This document shows positions 17,225-26,014 of a DNA stretch of 64,000 bases, in pieces. The stretch is from Aurantimonas sp965217685 (GTDB lineage Bacteria; Pseudomonadota; Alphaproteobacteria; Rhizobiales; Rhizobiaceae): positions 2,480,001-2,544,000 of the forward strand of contig CBDCIZ010000003.1 in the NCBI GenBank assembly GCA_965217685.1, read 5' to 3'. The position numbers and the translations under genes were made by a program. The notes beneath the pieces are model-generated. The model searched no databases, was not told the DNA's origin, and was given only the letters and a program-made list of their open reading frames with translations. Position 1 is the first letter of the stretch; each line of letters starts with the position of its first letter.

Positions 17225-18738
17225 CACGCATCCTTCTGCTTGAGCACGTTGCCGGCGATCAGTCCGCACAACGCCATGGTAACGCCGCAGGCGAGGGGCG
17301 AGAACAGCGCCTCTTCCTGGAAGAAGCCGTTAAAAACGATCACGAGCAAACTGAACCCTGCTACAAGTTGCAACGGGTGACCGGTCTGCCGTCCCATCAT
17401 GACCACCGTCCAAGCAAGCCAGACATAACAGGCGAGGACGACGAACGCCGCGATCCCCATCTGGAAGAGCAGAACGCCAATAGCGCTTTCGATGGCAACC
17501 GGCGTGCGTCCGGCCGCCTGGATGGCCGACCAGTCGAGACTTGTGAAGTCCACGTCGAAATTCCCACCGGAACCGAGACCGTGGCCAAACGGCTGTTCCA
17601 GGAAGTTGTAGAGGCCGCCCATGAGGCCCAGGACGTGGAAGTCGCCGATCTGCAGACCGAGAAAGATGCCAACGACGACATAAACGATGAGCAACGCAAA
17701 AAGACAGAAGAAGGCGAGACGGCTGCCGAACAGCCAAGACATAAACCAGGCGAGAGTGGACAGGAGGACGACGATCACGGCGCCCTTCGCGTTCGCAAGA
17801 AGGAGCAGGGGAGCCAGCAGGAAGCCAAGAACAAAACGTTGCGTGAAGAGCCCGTAAAGGGTCAGGAAAGCCAGCGCGTAAGCGTAGCTGATCGGTTGCA
17901 TGTTCGGGCCGAAGAGGCGCTCGACCTTGATGTTCAGATCGGCCAGAAGCGGAGTGTTGAACAGCGTGATCTTGAAGGAGTCACGCAGACCGGTGACGAC
18001 GATGCCACCTGCCTTGGCCTGCTGATCCCACAGCCCGGCGGCGATCTCGTTGGCCCGGGAAAGGTTCCAGAACGCGTATCCGTTCGTCCATTGAAGCCAG
18101 GTCTCGCGATAAAAGAGCTCAAAGTAGCCCAGAACGAGGAAGAGGCCGGCGGCAATGGCAAGCACCGTTCCGACGCGCACCGGATGGTGGCGGGCGACGA
18201 TCAGGCAGGCCTGAAACATCAACAGCCCGGTCGCCACGTTGCGCAGGGAGATGAAGGCGGAGGTTGGACTGCCAAACACACCGACGACAAGATAGATGCC
18301 GATCAGCGACAGGGCGACATCCGTGTAAAGGAGAAGGCGCCGAAATTCCGCGCTGACCAAGCGGTTCTTCGTCAGATGATCGACCCGGGCGAGACCCCAG
18401 ACCATCGCCAGAAGGACGAAATTGTACCCGCGGGCGAGATCGAAATTCGTCCCGACCGTCAGGTCCGGCGAGGCCAGAGACACGAAGAGGTTCTGGAACA
18501 TCGCACCGAAGAACACCGACACGACCATGGCGGACGGGCAGACCAGGTAGCCCCCGAGCGCGACGACGACCGTGACGCCGATCGCCAGGGGAGGGCTGAG
18601 CACATGCACCAGAATTGGGAAGGCGACAATGGCGAGGCCAGCTGTCGCCAGGCTCGCAGCGCCGAGATAGCGCAGCGCGGCAAGACGTTCGCCGTTCGCT
18701 TCGGCGACTGGGAACGGGAAGCCGTCCGGGGCCTTCAT
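17224..18738 (-). CDS. O-antigen ligase/polymerase-like membrane protein
   Basis: 504-aa polytopic inner-membrane protein with roughly 11-13 hydrophobic segments. A large hydrophilic loop in the middle (about residues 210-280) is followed by a GHGLGSGGNF motif, the layout of Wzy_C/O-antigen ligase (WaaL) and polymerase proteins. Expected role is polymerising or transferring lipid-linked glycan in the periplasm; polymerase versus ligase cannot be told apart here. It overlaps the 79-aa ORF upstream by 4 bp and the 84-aa ORF downstream by 1 bp. Confidence 0.75.
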   Translation of the reverse strand: MKAPDGFPFPVAEANGERLAALRYLGAASLATAGLAIVAFPILVHVLSPPLAIGVTVVVALGGYLVCPSAMVVSVFFGAMFQNLFVSLASPDLTVGTNFDLARGYNFVLLAMVWGLARVDHLTKNRLVSAEFRRLLLYTDVALSLIGIYLVVGVFGSPTSAFISLRNVATGLLMFQACLIVARHHPVRVGTVLAIAAGLFLVLGYFELFYRETWLQWTNGYAFWNLSRANEIAAGLWDQQAKAGGIVVTGLRDSFKITLFNTPLLADLNIKVERLFGPNMQPISYAYALAFLTLYGLFTQRFVLGFLLAPLLLLANAKGAVIVVLLSTLAWFMSWLFGSRLAFFCLFALLIVYVVVGIFLGLQIGDFHVLGLMGGLYNFLEQPFGHGLGSGGNFDVDFTSLDWSAIQAAGRTPVAIESAIGVLLFQMGIAAFVVLACYVWLAWTVVMMGRQTGHPLQLVAGFSLLVIVFNGFFQEEALFSPLACGVTMALCGLIAGNVLKQKDA

Positions 18739-18974
18739 GCCCGAAGTTCATCGCGCCGGGCCGGCCGTCGCTTGTCGTGTGAAAGCAACTGGATCGGCAA
18801 GCAATCGACCGCGACCGCGACCTTTGCCGCGGTGGCGAGCGCGATCATACCAAGCCCATCACCAAACGTCACACCAGTTGAGATCCGATGCGCACCTTTG
18901 ATTGACGATTCAGGTGACAATGGATAATTCCCGCAGATGCCTTTAGGGGATACATGCGCCAATCTTTCTATCAT
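18735..18974 (-). CDS. Small hypothetical leader gene of ligase operon
   Basis: 79 aa (MIERLAHVSPKGICGNYPLSPESS...), not recognised. In favour of translation: AAAGGA about 10 nt before the ATG and an ATGA overlap with the membrane-protein gene. It could be a coupled small protein or a leader that drives translation of the next gene. Homology is needed to confirm it. Confidence 0.4.
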   Translation of the reverse strand: MIERLAHVSPKGICGNYPLSPESSIKGAHRISTGVTFGDGLGMIALATAAKVAVAVDCLPIQLLSHDKRRPARRDELRA

Positions 18975-18989
18975 TCACATTACATCCTT

Positions 18990-19017
18990 TTGAATTATCG
19001 TATTTTTATGGTAAAAT
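18990..19017 (+). promoter_or_regulatory. Promoter-like element in AT-rich divergent spacer
   Basis: TTGAAT, a 16-bp spacer and TAAAAT lie in a roughly 120-bp strongly AT-rich tract (about 18,960-19,080) within an otherwise GC-rich region. It separates the leftward ligase-like operon from the rightward glycan cluster. The rest of the 19,081-19,425 spacer shows no clear gene. AT-rich promoters near glycan genes are typical MucR targets; binding here is inference. Confidence 0.4.
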
Positions 19018-19425
19018 ATAAAATTTTATCGGATTTATCTTTTTTCAGAATATTCATTTTATTTCTTGCATCCCGGATGTCGCATTAAGGATAGATTCTT
19101 CCAGCCAAGGATCAGTTCTAGAGCGTTTTCCGACCAGCTTGCATCGTAGCCGGCCGCTTCGAAGCAGTTGGCGCATTCGGCGGGCTCGAAGCGATCGATC
19201 AGTGTGCCGACACCAACGAAGACCGGCCGCATTCGGCACTCGGAAATTTGACGCCGAGCGCCTTCGTGGCCTTACTCGAACCAGCCCGAAAGATCCCATG
19301 ACATCTGGACCAGAGATGGGGTCAGGTTCCCCCATCGCGACTTTTCATCGTCTCGACAACGTGTGGGAATCACAACTTGCTCATATCGCTCAACTCTTTT
19401 CGTCAGGCTTTAAAAGCAGGCGCGC

Positions 19426-20982
19426 TTGAAGTACGGACCTTTGATCTTCGATCCGGTTCATTCGCTTGTGACCACATACCGACGACGAACGGACATCCAG
19501 TTGAGCAACATTCGATCCTTTGACGATCTCTATAGCGCATTCGAGGACCGCTTCCGTGGCGGTCAGGATGTCATCGAAAAACGCCAGAGCATCTATCTTC
19601 CGCTGATCGATCTCGTTGACGCGCAGGCGCCGAACGGACGATGCGCCCTGGATCTGGGATCGGGGCGCGGCGAGTGGCTTCAGTATATCCAGCGCCACGG
19701 ATGGTCCGGCACCGGCGTCGACACCAATCATTCCATGGCCGAATCGGCGCGCGCCGCCGGTATCGAGACGGTCATGGTCGACGGCCTGGCTTTTCTGAAG
19801 GACTGTCAGGACGATGCCTACGGTTTGATCACCGCGTTCCACGTTGTCGAACACATTACCGTCGACGCGCTGATCCAGATGCTCGCCGAGATCAGGCGCG
19901 TGCTGATCCCTGGAGGCCTGTTGATCCTGGAGACTCCCAATCCGGAGAACCTGACCGTATCGACCTGGTCGTTCCACATGGATCCGACCCACAACAGTCC
20001 GATTCCGCCGGCGCTTCTGCATTTCATCGTGCAGGAATCGGGCCTTGACGATGCGTCGATCCTGCGGCTCAACAGCGATGCGTTCGACGGAAAGCCGGGG
20101 GCCAAGACCGCGCTCGAAGCGCTGATTTCGTCCTCCCCAGACTATAGTGTCGTGGCCTTGAATCGGGCCGTCGATCACGGCCAGCGCGAAGCCTTCTCGA
20201 CCTTCGTCACATCGACAAGTCAGCAAAGCCCTGCCGACATCGGCGCTCTCAGCGCACAGATCGAACGCTTCGAGAGGTCGTCGGCGAACCTCACGCAACT
20301 GACCGACACGGTCAATGGCATCACCCTGAGGGCGGCCAATCTCGACCGTGGTCACCAGAGCCTTCATCGCGGCTATGCAAACATCGAAGGCCGTTATCTC
20401 GATCTGGAAGAAAAGGTTTCCGCGCTTGAAGCGGAACAGGGCGACCTCGCCGAACTTTCCGAGCAGTTGCGCATCGAACTCGATGCCGCCATGCGTTCGT
20501 CCGAGGCGAGCGCCTTGACGAGCAGATTGTTCGAAACACGTCTCAACGAGGTCTATGCAAGCCGGTCCTGGCGATTGACAAAACCCTTGCGAGTCGGCGG
20601 CAAGGTTGTCGATCGAGCCGGTCCGTCCTTGGGTTCTATCGCTTCACGACCGAAAAGGATGGCAAACCTCTTCATCCGGCACCTGCTTCTCTACGTAAGT
20701 CTGCGTCCAAGACTCCAGCGCTTCCTGGCAACTTCGGTTCGACGTGTCCCAAGCCTCGACCGATTGCTGCGACATGTGTTCATCCGAGTTGGCGCACTCC
20801 CGGAAATGCCCGTCGATGGCGTCACGACGGGTGGTCCGCGTGGCCTTCTGGAAGGGACACGGGATTTTTCGCAGAAAGTTCCGCCGACGATGTCTGCGCG
20901 TGCGCGGTTCTTCGCGGACCGCCTTTGGCCTGAAGACCGCGGTCTTCAGCCGCCACGGGTTCAGGAACAGCGTGGCGAATGA
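19426..20982 (+). CDS. WbdD-like SAM methyltransferase with coiled coil
   Basis: About 518 aa. The N-terminal class I methyltransferase shows ALDLGSGRGEW (about 74-84), GTGVDTNHSMAE, and FHVVEHI. A heptad-rich stretch (about 280-370) follows, then LNEVYASRSWRLTKPLR, a tail seen in many O-antigen glycosyl/methyltransferases. This architecture resembles chain-terminating methyltransferases such as WbdD, whose coiled coil acts as a chain-length ruler; that role is inferred. The TTG at 19426 has AGG upstream, but a later start (TTG near 19501) is possible. Confidence 0.75.
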   Translation: MKYGPLIFDPVHSLVTTYRRRTDIQLSNIRSFDDLYSAFEDRFRGGQDVIEKRQSIYLPLIDLVDAQAPNGRCALDLGSGRGEWLQYIQRHGWSGTGVDTNHSMAESARAAGIETVMVDGLAFLKDCQDDAYGLITAFHVVEHITVDALIQMLAEIRRVLIPGGLLILETPNPENLTVSTWSFHMDPTHNSPIPPALLHFIVQESGLDDASILRLNSDAFDGKPGAKTALEALISSSPDYSVVALNRAVDHGQREAFSTFVTSTSQQSPADIGALSAQIERFERSSANLTQLTDTVNGITLRAANLDRGHQSLHRGYANIEGRYLDLEEKVSALEAEQGDLAELSEQLRIELDAAMRSSEASALTSRLFETRLNEVYASRSWRLTKPLRVGGKVVDRAGPSLGSIASRPKRMANLFIRHLLLYVSLRPRLQRFLATSVRRVPSLDRLLRHVFIRVGALPEMPVDGVTTGGPRGLLEGTRDFSQKVPPTMSARARFFADRLWPEDRGLQPPRVQEQRGE

Positions 20983-21160
20983 GCGGCTGGAGAAACTGCG
21001 GCGCCTGAGCGCTCAGGCAGATATGGCCCGTCGACTCAACTGTTGCGTCGTTTCGGCGTTGCGTTATGGAGAGCGGCATGCCTTGCCATTCGATGACGTT
21101 GAACATGCGCATTCCATGCGAATCCATCATCGTGTTACTCCGATGATACCGGATCTGTGA

Positions 21161-22264
21161 ATGAGAGATTTTGAAGCCGTCCTGGAGCGCCGACGTGTTT
21201 TCGTCACTGGCCATTCCGGCTTTACAGGAAGCTGGCTTTGCGCCTGGCTGACCCGGATCGGTGCGAACGTCTACGGTTATTCTCTACCGGCTGAAACCGA
21301 GCCGGCCCTGTGCGACGTGCTGTCCCTCGACCAATGGGTCGAGAGCGAGTTGGCCGACATAATCGACTACGACCGGCTGCTCGCCTCAGTCCGCAAATTC
21401 AAGCCCGACGTGGTGATCCATCTGGCGGCCCAACCGCTGGTACGGCGGTCTTACCGCGAACCGTTGAAGACCTTCGCGGTGAATACGCTCGGAACGGCAC
21501 ATGTTCTGGAAGCGGCACGGCAGGTCGACAGCGTGCGCGGCGTCGTTTGTGTCACAACCGACAAGGTTTACGAGAACCGCGAATGGGAGTGGGCGTATCG
21601 CGAAAACGATCCGATCGGCGGGAAAGACCCATACAGCGCCTCCAAATCGGCAGCGGAAATGGTCATCAAGGGATACGCTCATTCCTTCATGGGCGGTCCT
21701 GATGGACCGGTGGTTGCAACGGCACGCGGCGGCAATATCGTGGGCGGCGGAGACTGGTCGCAGGATCGCCTGGTGCCGGATTTCGTCAGGGCGATCGTCG
21801 CGAAGGAAGGCATGACACTGCGGTTTCCCGATGCGACACGTCCCTGGCAGCATGTCCTCGCGCTCGTGCAGGCCTATCTCATGTTGTCGGCAGGCATGCT
21901 TTCGGACGCGCCGCGAACATATGCGCGAGCCTGGAATTTCGGCCCGAAGGAGGCGAACTCCTATTCCGTGCGAGACGTGATGGAAATCCTGTCGAGAACG
22001 TGGTCGAGACCCGATCTGGTCTATCTGGACAATCCTCTTCCAGAAGCCGGCGCCCTGGCTTTGGATAGCCGCCTTGCAATCGACCGGCTGGGCTGGGTGA
22101 CGCCCTGGAGCGTTCCGAAGATGATCGAGGAGACCGCGCGATGGTATCGTGCTTACTACGACTTGTCCTCGGGCACCTCGCGATCCGCCGACGCCATGAA
22201 GGATTTCACCTTCGACCAGATCGACGCCTGGCGGCGTGATCTTGCCTCCGACGCGTCCCGCTGA
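21161..22264 (+). CDS. rfbG: CDP-glucose 4,6-dehydratase
   Basis: 367-aa extended SDR that converts CDP-glucose to CDP-4-keto-6-deoxyglucose. Motifs: NAD-binding VFVTGHSGFTGSWL, the catalytic region TTDKVYENREWEWAYRENDPIGGKDPYSASK (Tyr-x3-Lys), and ARGGNIVGGGDW, all characteristic of RfbG/DdhB rather than dTDP- or GDP-dehydratases. It begins a tightly spaced run rfbG-reductase-GT2-rfbF. The preceding 178 bp hold no convincing gene. Confidence 0.93.
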   Translation: MRDFEAVLERRRVFVTGHSGFTGSWLCAWLTRIGANVYGYSLPAETEPALCDVLSLDQWVESELADIIDYDRLLASVRKFKPDVVIHLAAQPLVRRSYREPLKTFAVNTLGTAHVLEAARQVDSVRGVVCVTTDKVYENREWEWAYRENDPIGGKDPYSASKSAAEMVIKGYAHSFMGGPDGPVVATARGGNIVGGGDWSQDRLVPDFVRAIVAKEGMTLRFPDATRPWQHVLALVQAYLMLSAGMLSDAPRTYARAWNFGPKEANSYSVRDVMEILSRTWSRPDLVYLDNPLPEAGALALDSRLAIDRLGWVTPWSVPKMIEETARWYRAYYDLSSGTSRSADAMKDFTFDQIDAWRRDLASDASR

Positions 22265-22265
22265 C

Positions 22266-23186
22266 ATGCGTTTCGTGATCTTCGGCGCGACAGGCTTCGT
22301 CGGCCGCTGCCTGATATCCGATCTGATGAACCACGGACATGAGGTCTGCGCCGTCGTTCGCGCGGCGGATCACGGTCTGACCTGCCGCACGAAACGCGGC
22401 GATCCTCTCGACCGCGCCTTCGCTGCGGAGGTCATTCGCGAAATTCGAGCGGATGTCATCGTCAATCTCCTGGCAGCCGGAGTCGATCCCCGCGATCGCG
22501 GTCGGGACGGTTTGATCGCGGCCAATGCGAGTTTTCCCGCCGCATTGGCCGCGACGGCTCTCGAACTTGGAGTTCCCGTTCTTCTCCACGTGGGCTCGAG
22601 CGCGGAATATGCCTCGATCGCGGTCGAGACGCCGATTGCAGAGCAATCACCCCTCGAGGCCGAGCGCCTCTATGGCGCCTCGAAAGCCGCCGGTTCGCTT
22701 CTGGTCCGGGCGGCGACGAACGAGACGGTGACGCGCTGTGCGGTGATGCGCGCCTTCAACATATTCGGCCCCGGCGAAAAACCCCACCGATTGTTCCCGT
22801 CCGTCGTCCACCGGCTTGCCATGGGACAGCAGGTCGACCTTTCCGCCGGCACGCAAGTTCGGGACTTCATTCATGTTGGCGAGGCATGTGCGGCGTTGCG
22901 GCTTATGGCCGTGGCTCTCGCGACGGGCATGGCATCGCCCGGAATCTACAATTTGGCGAGTGGGCGAGGGACGAGCGTTGCGCAATTCGTGCGGCTGATT
23001 GCCCAGGTCATGAAAGCCGACACGGAATTGCTAAGATTCGGTGTTTTGCCAATGCGGACAGACGATCTGCCCCACGTCGTAGGATCGACCACCCGGCTTT
23101 TCGCGGCGATCGGCCAGGACTGGTTGGCGCCACTCGATGTATCGGTGCGCAAAGGGATTTCGGAATTGGAAGGGACGCCCTCTTGA
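22266..23186 (+). CDS. NAD-dependent epimerase/reductase of nucleotide sugar
   Basis: 306-aa extended SDR: MRFVIFGATGFVGRC dinucleotide motif, VGSSAEY, and Y-G-A-S-K catalytic pair, then RAFNIFGPGEKPHRLFPSVV and RDFIHV. Located one base after the rfbG stop. Probably acts on the CDP-4-keto-6-deoxy sugar made by RfbG, as a reductase or epimerase, giving a CDP-6-deoxyhexose; this is inferred from position. The product stereochemistry cannot be read from sequence. Confidence 0.85.
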   Translation: MRFVIFGATGFVGRCLISDLMNHGHEVCAVVRAADHGLTCRTKRGDPLDRAFAAEVIREIRADVIVNLLAAGVDPRDRGRDGLIAANASFPAALAATALELGVPVLLHVGSSAEYASIAVETPIAEQSPLEAERLYGASKAAGSLLVRAATNETVTRCAVMRAFNIFGPGEKPHRLFPSVVHRLAMGQQVDLSAGTQVRDFIHVGEACAALRLMAVALATGMASPGIYNLASGRGTSVAQFVRLIAQVMKADTELLRFGVLPMRTDDLPHVVGSTTRLFAAIGQDWLAPLDVSVRKGISELEGTPS

Positions 23187-23194
23187 GGTCGAAC

Positions 23195-24163
23195 ATGGTC
23201 GACGAAGAAGCGCTTCCGCTGATTTCGCTTTGCATCCCGGTGCTCAACGAAAGCGACAATCTCGATCGTCTTTACGATCGGCTTTGCGCGATAGGCGAGA
23301 CGATGAGTGATCGCTGTCGGCTCGAATTCGTGTTTTCCGACAACCAATCGTCCGACCAGACCTGGCAAAAGCTCAAGGAACTGGCGCTGAGCGACAACCG
23401 CATTCGCGCGATCCGATTCTCGAAAAACGTCGGATTTCAACGTTCGATCCTCGCCAACTTTTTGCATGCCAAAGGCGATGCCGTCATGCAACTCGACGCC
23501 GATCTCCAGGATCCGCCCGAAATGCTCGCGACCTTTTTCGCCCTGTGGCAGCAGGGCGAGCAGGTCGTCTACGGTCTGCGGCGCCGGCGCAAGGAGCAGC
23601 CGCTGCTCAATCTCTTTCGGCGTTTCGGCTATTGGATAATAAATGCGATCAGCGAACACCCGATCCCGCAGAACGTCGGCGACTTCCGGCTTCTGGATCG
23701 CAAAGTGGTCAACGCGCTCGCGAAGTTCAGGACACACAATCCGTATTTGCGCGGCATGATCGCCGGACTTGGCTTTCGCCAGACCGGCGTCGTCTACGAT
23801 CGCGAAGCGCGGACCGCGGGAGAAAGCAAGTTCGGCCTCAGTCGGCTCATCCGATTGGGCGTAACCGCCGTCTTCAATCATTCGACGGTGCCGTTGCGGA
23901 TGGCAACGCTTCTTGGCTTGTTCATGATCTGCATCAGCGTTCTCGGCGCCATCTATTTCGTGTTGTTGCGTCTTTTCGATTCCAGTCTTCCGCAGGGCCT
24001 GGCCAGTATTCACGTTCTGGTGCTTTTTGGAATCGGCCTGCAATCGTTTCTACTCGGTATGATTGGCGAATACATTCTTCGTGTGTACGTCATGCTGCGC
24101 TCCGAGCCGCTGGCGATCGTCGACGAAAGCATCAACATCGACGCTACGGATCTGAAACTTTGA
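23195..24163 (+). CDS. GT2 polyprenyl-phosphate glycosyltransferase (GtrB/ArnC-like)
   Basis: 322 aa. The GT-A catalytic domain (ISLCIPVLNESDNLDRLYDRL, metal-binding MQLDADLQDPPEM, DFRLLDRKVV) is followed by two C-terminal transmembrane helices (LRMATLLGLFMICISVLGAIYFVLL and VLVLFGIGLQSFLLGMIGEYILRVY). This is the layout of DPM1/GtrB/ArnC enzymes that load a sugar onto undecaprenyl phosphate on the cytoplasmic face. GAGG lies 6 nt before the ATG. Embedded between the CDP-sugar genes, so a CDP-deoxyhexose donor is possible. Confidence 0.9.
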   Translation: MVDEEALPLISLCIPVLNESDNLDRLYDRLCAIGETMSDRCRLEFVFSDNQSSDQTWQKLKELALSDNRIRAIRFSKNVGFQRSILANFLHAKGDAVMQLDADLQDPPEMLATFFALWQQGEQVVYGLRRRRKEQPLLNLFRRFGYWIINAISEHPIPQNVGDFRLLDRKVVNALAKFRTHNPYLRGMIAGLGFRQTGVVYDREARTAGESKFGLSRLIRLGVTAVFNHSTVPLRMATLLGLFMICISVLGAIYFVLLRLFDSSLPQGLASIHVLVLFGIGLQSFLLGMIGEYILRVYVMLRSEPLAIVDESINIDATDLKL

Positions 24164-24176
24164 ACGGACTCTTTCG

Positions 24177-24953
24177 ATGAAACTCGTCATTCTCGCGGGC
24201 GGCCTGGGCACCCGTATCGCTGAAGAATCGGAAACCAAGCCGAAGCCGATGGTCGAGATCGGGGGGCGTCCGCTGCTTTGGCACATCATGAAGACTTACG
24301 CCCATCACGGCGTGACCGAATTCGTCATCTGTCTCGGCTACAAGGGATACGTGATCAAAGAGTTCTTCATGAACTACCAGCGCCATCTGTCCGATATCGA
24401 AATCACGTTGAAGGACGGCGCTCATCGCGTGCTGCAGAGCCAGGCCGAGGACTGGAAAGTGACGTTGATCGACACCGGCGAAAACACCATGACCGGCGGC
24501 CGGCTGAAGCGGGTCGCCCAACATCTCGGCGACGAGACGTTCTGCATGACCTACGGTGACGGGCTGGCCGATATCGATGTCGGTGCCGAGATTGCGTTCC
24601 ACAAGACGCATGGTCATCTGGGAACGGTCGCCGCCGTGCAGCCACCCGGACGCTTCGGCGTGCTGTCGATCGCCGACGACTCGGGACAAGTCACGGCGTT
24701 TCAGGAAAAGCCGAGCGATGAGATCGGCTGGATCAATGGGGGGTTTTTCGTTCTGGAACGAAAGGCAATCGATTACATCGATTCCGATGCGACATCCTTC
24801 GAGCAAACTCCCCTGATCAAGCTGGCATCGGACGGTGAATTGGCCGCCTTCAAACACACCGGCTTCTGGCATCCCTGCGACACCTTGCGCGACAAGCGCG
24901 AACTCGAAGGTTTGTGGGCATCCGGGAAGGCACCCTGGCGTGTCTGGAACTGA
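24177..24953 (+). CDS. rfbF: Glucose-1-phosphate cytidylyltransferase
   Basis: 258-aa nucleotidyltransferase making CDP-glucose from CTP and glucose 1-phosphate. Motifs: MKLVILAGGLGTRIAEES (nucleotide loop), KPKPMVEIGGRPLLWHIMK, VICLGYKGYVIKEFF, and GDGLADID. These match RfbF/DdhA specifically. Supplies the substrate of the dehydratase three genes upstream. Spacing to neighbours is 13 bp upstream and 1 bp downstream. Confidence 0.94.
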   Translation: MKLVILAGGLGTRIAEESETKPKPMVEIGGRPLLWHIMKTYAHHGVTEFVICLGYKGYVIKEFFMNYQRHLSDIEITLKDGAHRVLQSQAEDWKVTLIDTGENTMTGGRLKRVAQHLGDETFCMTYGDGLADIDVGAEIAFHKTHGHLGTVAAVQPPGRFGVLSIADDSGQVTAFQEKPSDEIGWINGGFFVLERKAIDYIDSDATSFEQTPLIKLASDGELAAFKHTGFWHPCDTLRDKRELEGLWASGKAPWRVWN

Positions 24954-24954
24954 G

Positions 24955-25998
24955 ATGGGGTACTCGGCGCCGCCGGCACGCCCCGATGTTCCTGCAAGCC
25001 GGCTGCGTTCGAAGGTGCGACTTGGGATCGGATGGGTCATCTCGATCGCCTGCATTGCCTTCATTTTCTACAAGGTGGATTTGAACGGTGTCCTGCGCGC
25101 ACTGGAGCAATTTCGCTGGTCTCTGATCGGGTTGGCCCTTCTATGCCTGATTTTCGGCTATTCGATGCGGATCGCGCGCTGGACCGTGATGCTTCGGGCG
25201 ACGGGCAACGCCGTGAGGTTTCGGCAGTGCGCCGCGCCATTTCTCGGCTCGATCGCGTTGAACAACGTTCTTCCGTTGCGGGTCGGGGACATCGTTCGCG
25301 CGACGGTTTTTCCCGCGGCGATTGGCGTTCCGCGCTCGGCGGCGATCGGCTCGATCGTCATGGAACGTCTCGTCGATCTTCTGACCCTGCTGTGCTGTCT
25401 TGCCGTCGGAGCGACGGCTTTGCAAAGCGCGCAACTGCCCCGCTGGCTGACGGACGGGGCGATCGTTCTGGCGGGGGTCGCCATCGGCACACTGTTCGCC
25501 ATTTTTCTGTTCAGCCCGACCCTCGAGCGCTGGCTGACGACCGCGGCCCGGAGTGACCGGGCCAGCCCGCTCGTGGCAAGGGTGGTGCACGAGTGCGCCT
25601 CTCTTCTCGCAAGCTTTCGAAGAATGTCGAGCGGGCGCACGCTGGCGGTCGTCTTCCTCTTGTCATTCTTCGCATGGTTCGGCGAGGCCGGGGTCTTCTG
25701 GAGCCTGATCTGGGGCTTCGGGCTCGGGGGCGGGCTTCTTGATGGACTGATGGTGATGGCCTTCGTGACGCTGTCGACGCTCGTGCCCTCGTCGCCGGGA
25801 TATGTCGGACCGTTTCATCTGGCGGCATTCGCGGCCATCACACTGATTGGCGGCGGCGACGAAACCGCGACCAGCTTCGCGGTTTTGTCGCATTTGATGT
25901 TATGGGTGCCCACGACATTGGCTGGCGGTCTGGCGATGCTGCTTCGGCCGCAACTCTTTCGCGGTGCCCTGGCCGAGCGTCAGCCACTGCCTTCCTGA
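24955..25998 (+). CDS. LPG-synthase-TM-type flippase-like membrane protein
   Basis: 347-aa polytopic protein of the lysylphosphatidylglycerol-synthase transmembrane family (UPF0104; cf. MprF N-terminal domain). The core reads NNVLPLRVGDIVRATVFP... SAAIGSIVMERLVDLLTL, with later STLVPSSPGYVGPFHLAAFAA. Members without the catalytic domain are suspected lipid flippases or regulators. Here it sits directly after rfbF and near a polyprenyl-P GT, consistent with handling a lipid-linked sugar. That role is inference. Confidence 0.85.
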   Translation: MGYSAPPARPDVPASRLRSKVRLGIGWVISIACIAFIFYKVDLNGVLRALEQFRWSLIGLALLCLIFGYSMRIARWTVMLRATGNAVRFRQCAAPFLGSIALNNVLPLRVGDIVRATVFPAAIGVPRSAAIGSIVMERLVDLLTLLCCLAVGATALQSAQLPRWLTDGAIVLAGVAIGTLFAIFLFSPTLERWLTTAARSDRASPLVARVVHECASLLASFRRMSSGRTLAVVFLLSFFAWFGEAGVFWSLIWGFGLGGGLLDGLMVMAFVTLSTLVPSSPGYVGPFHLAAFAAITLIGGGDETATSFAVLSHLMLWVPTTLAGGLAMLLRPQLFRGALAERQPLPS

Positions 25999-26014
25999 AC
26001 GAACGAGCGACTCC

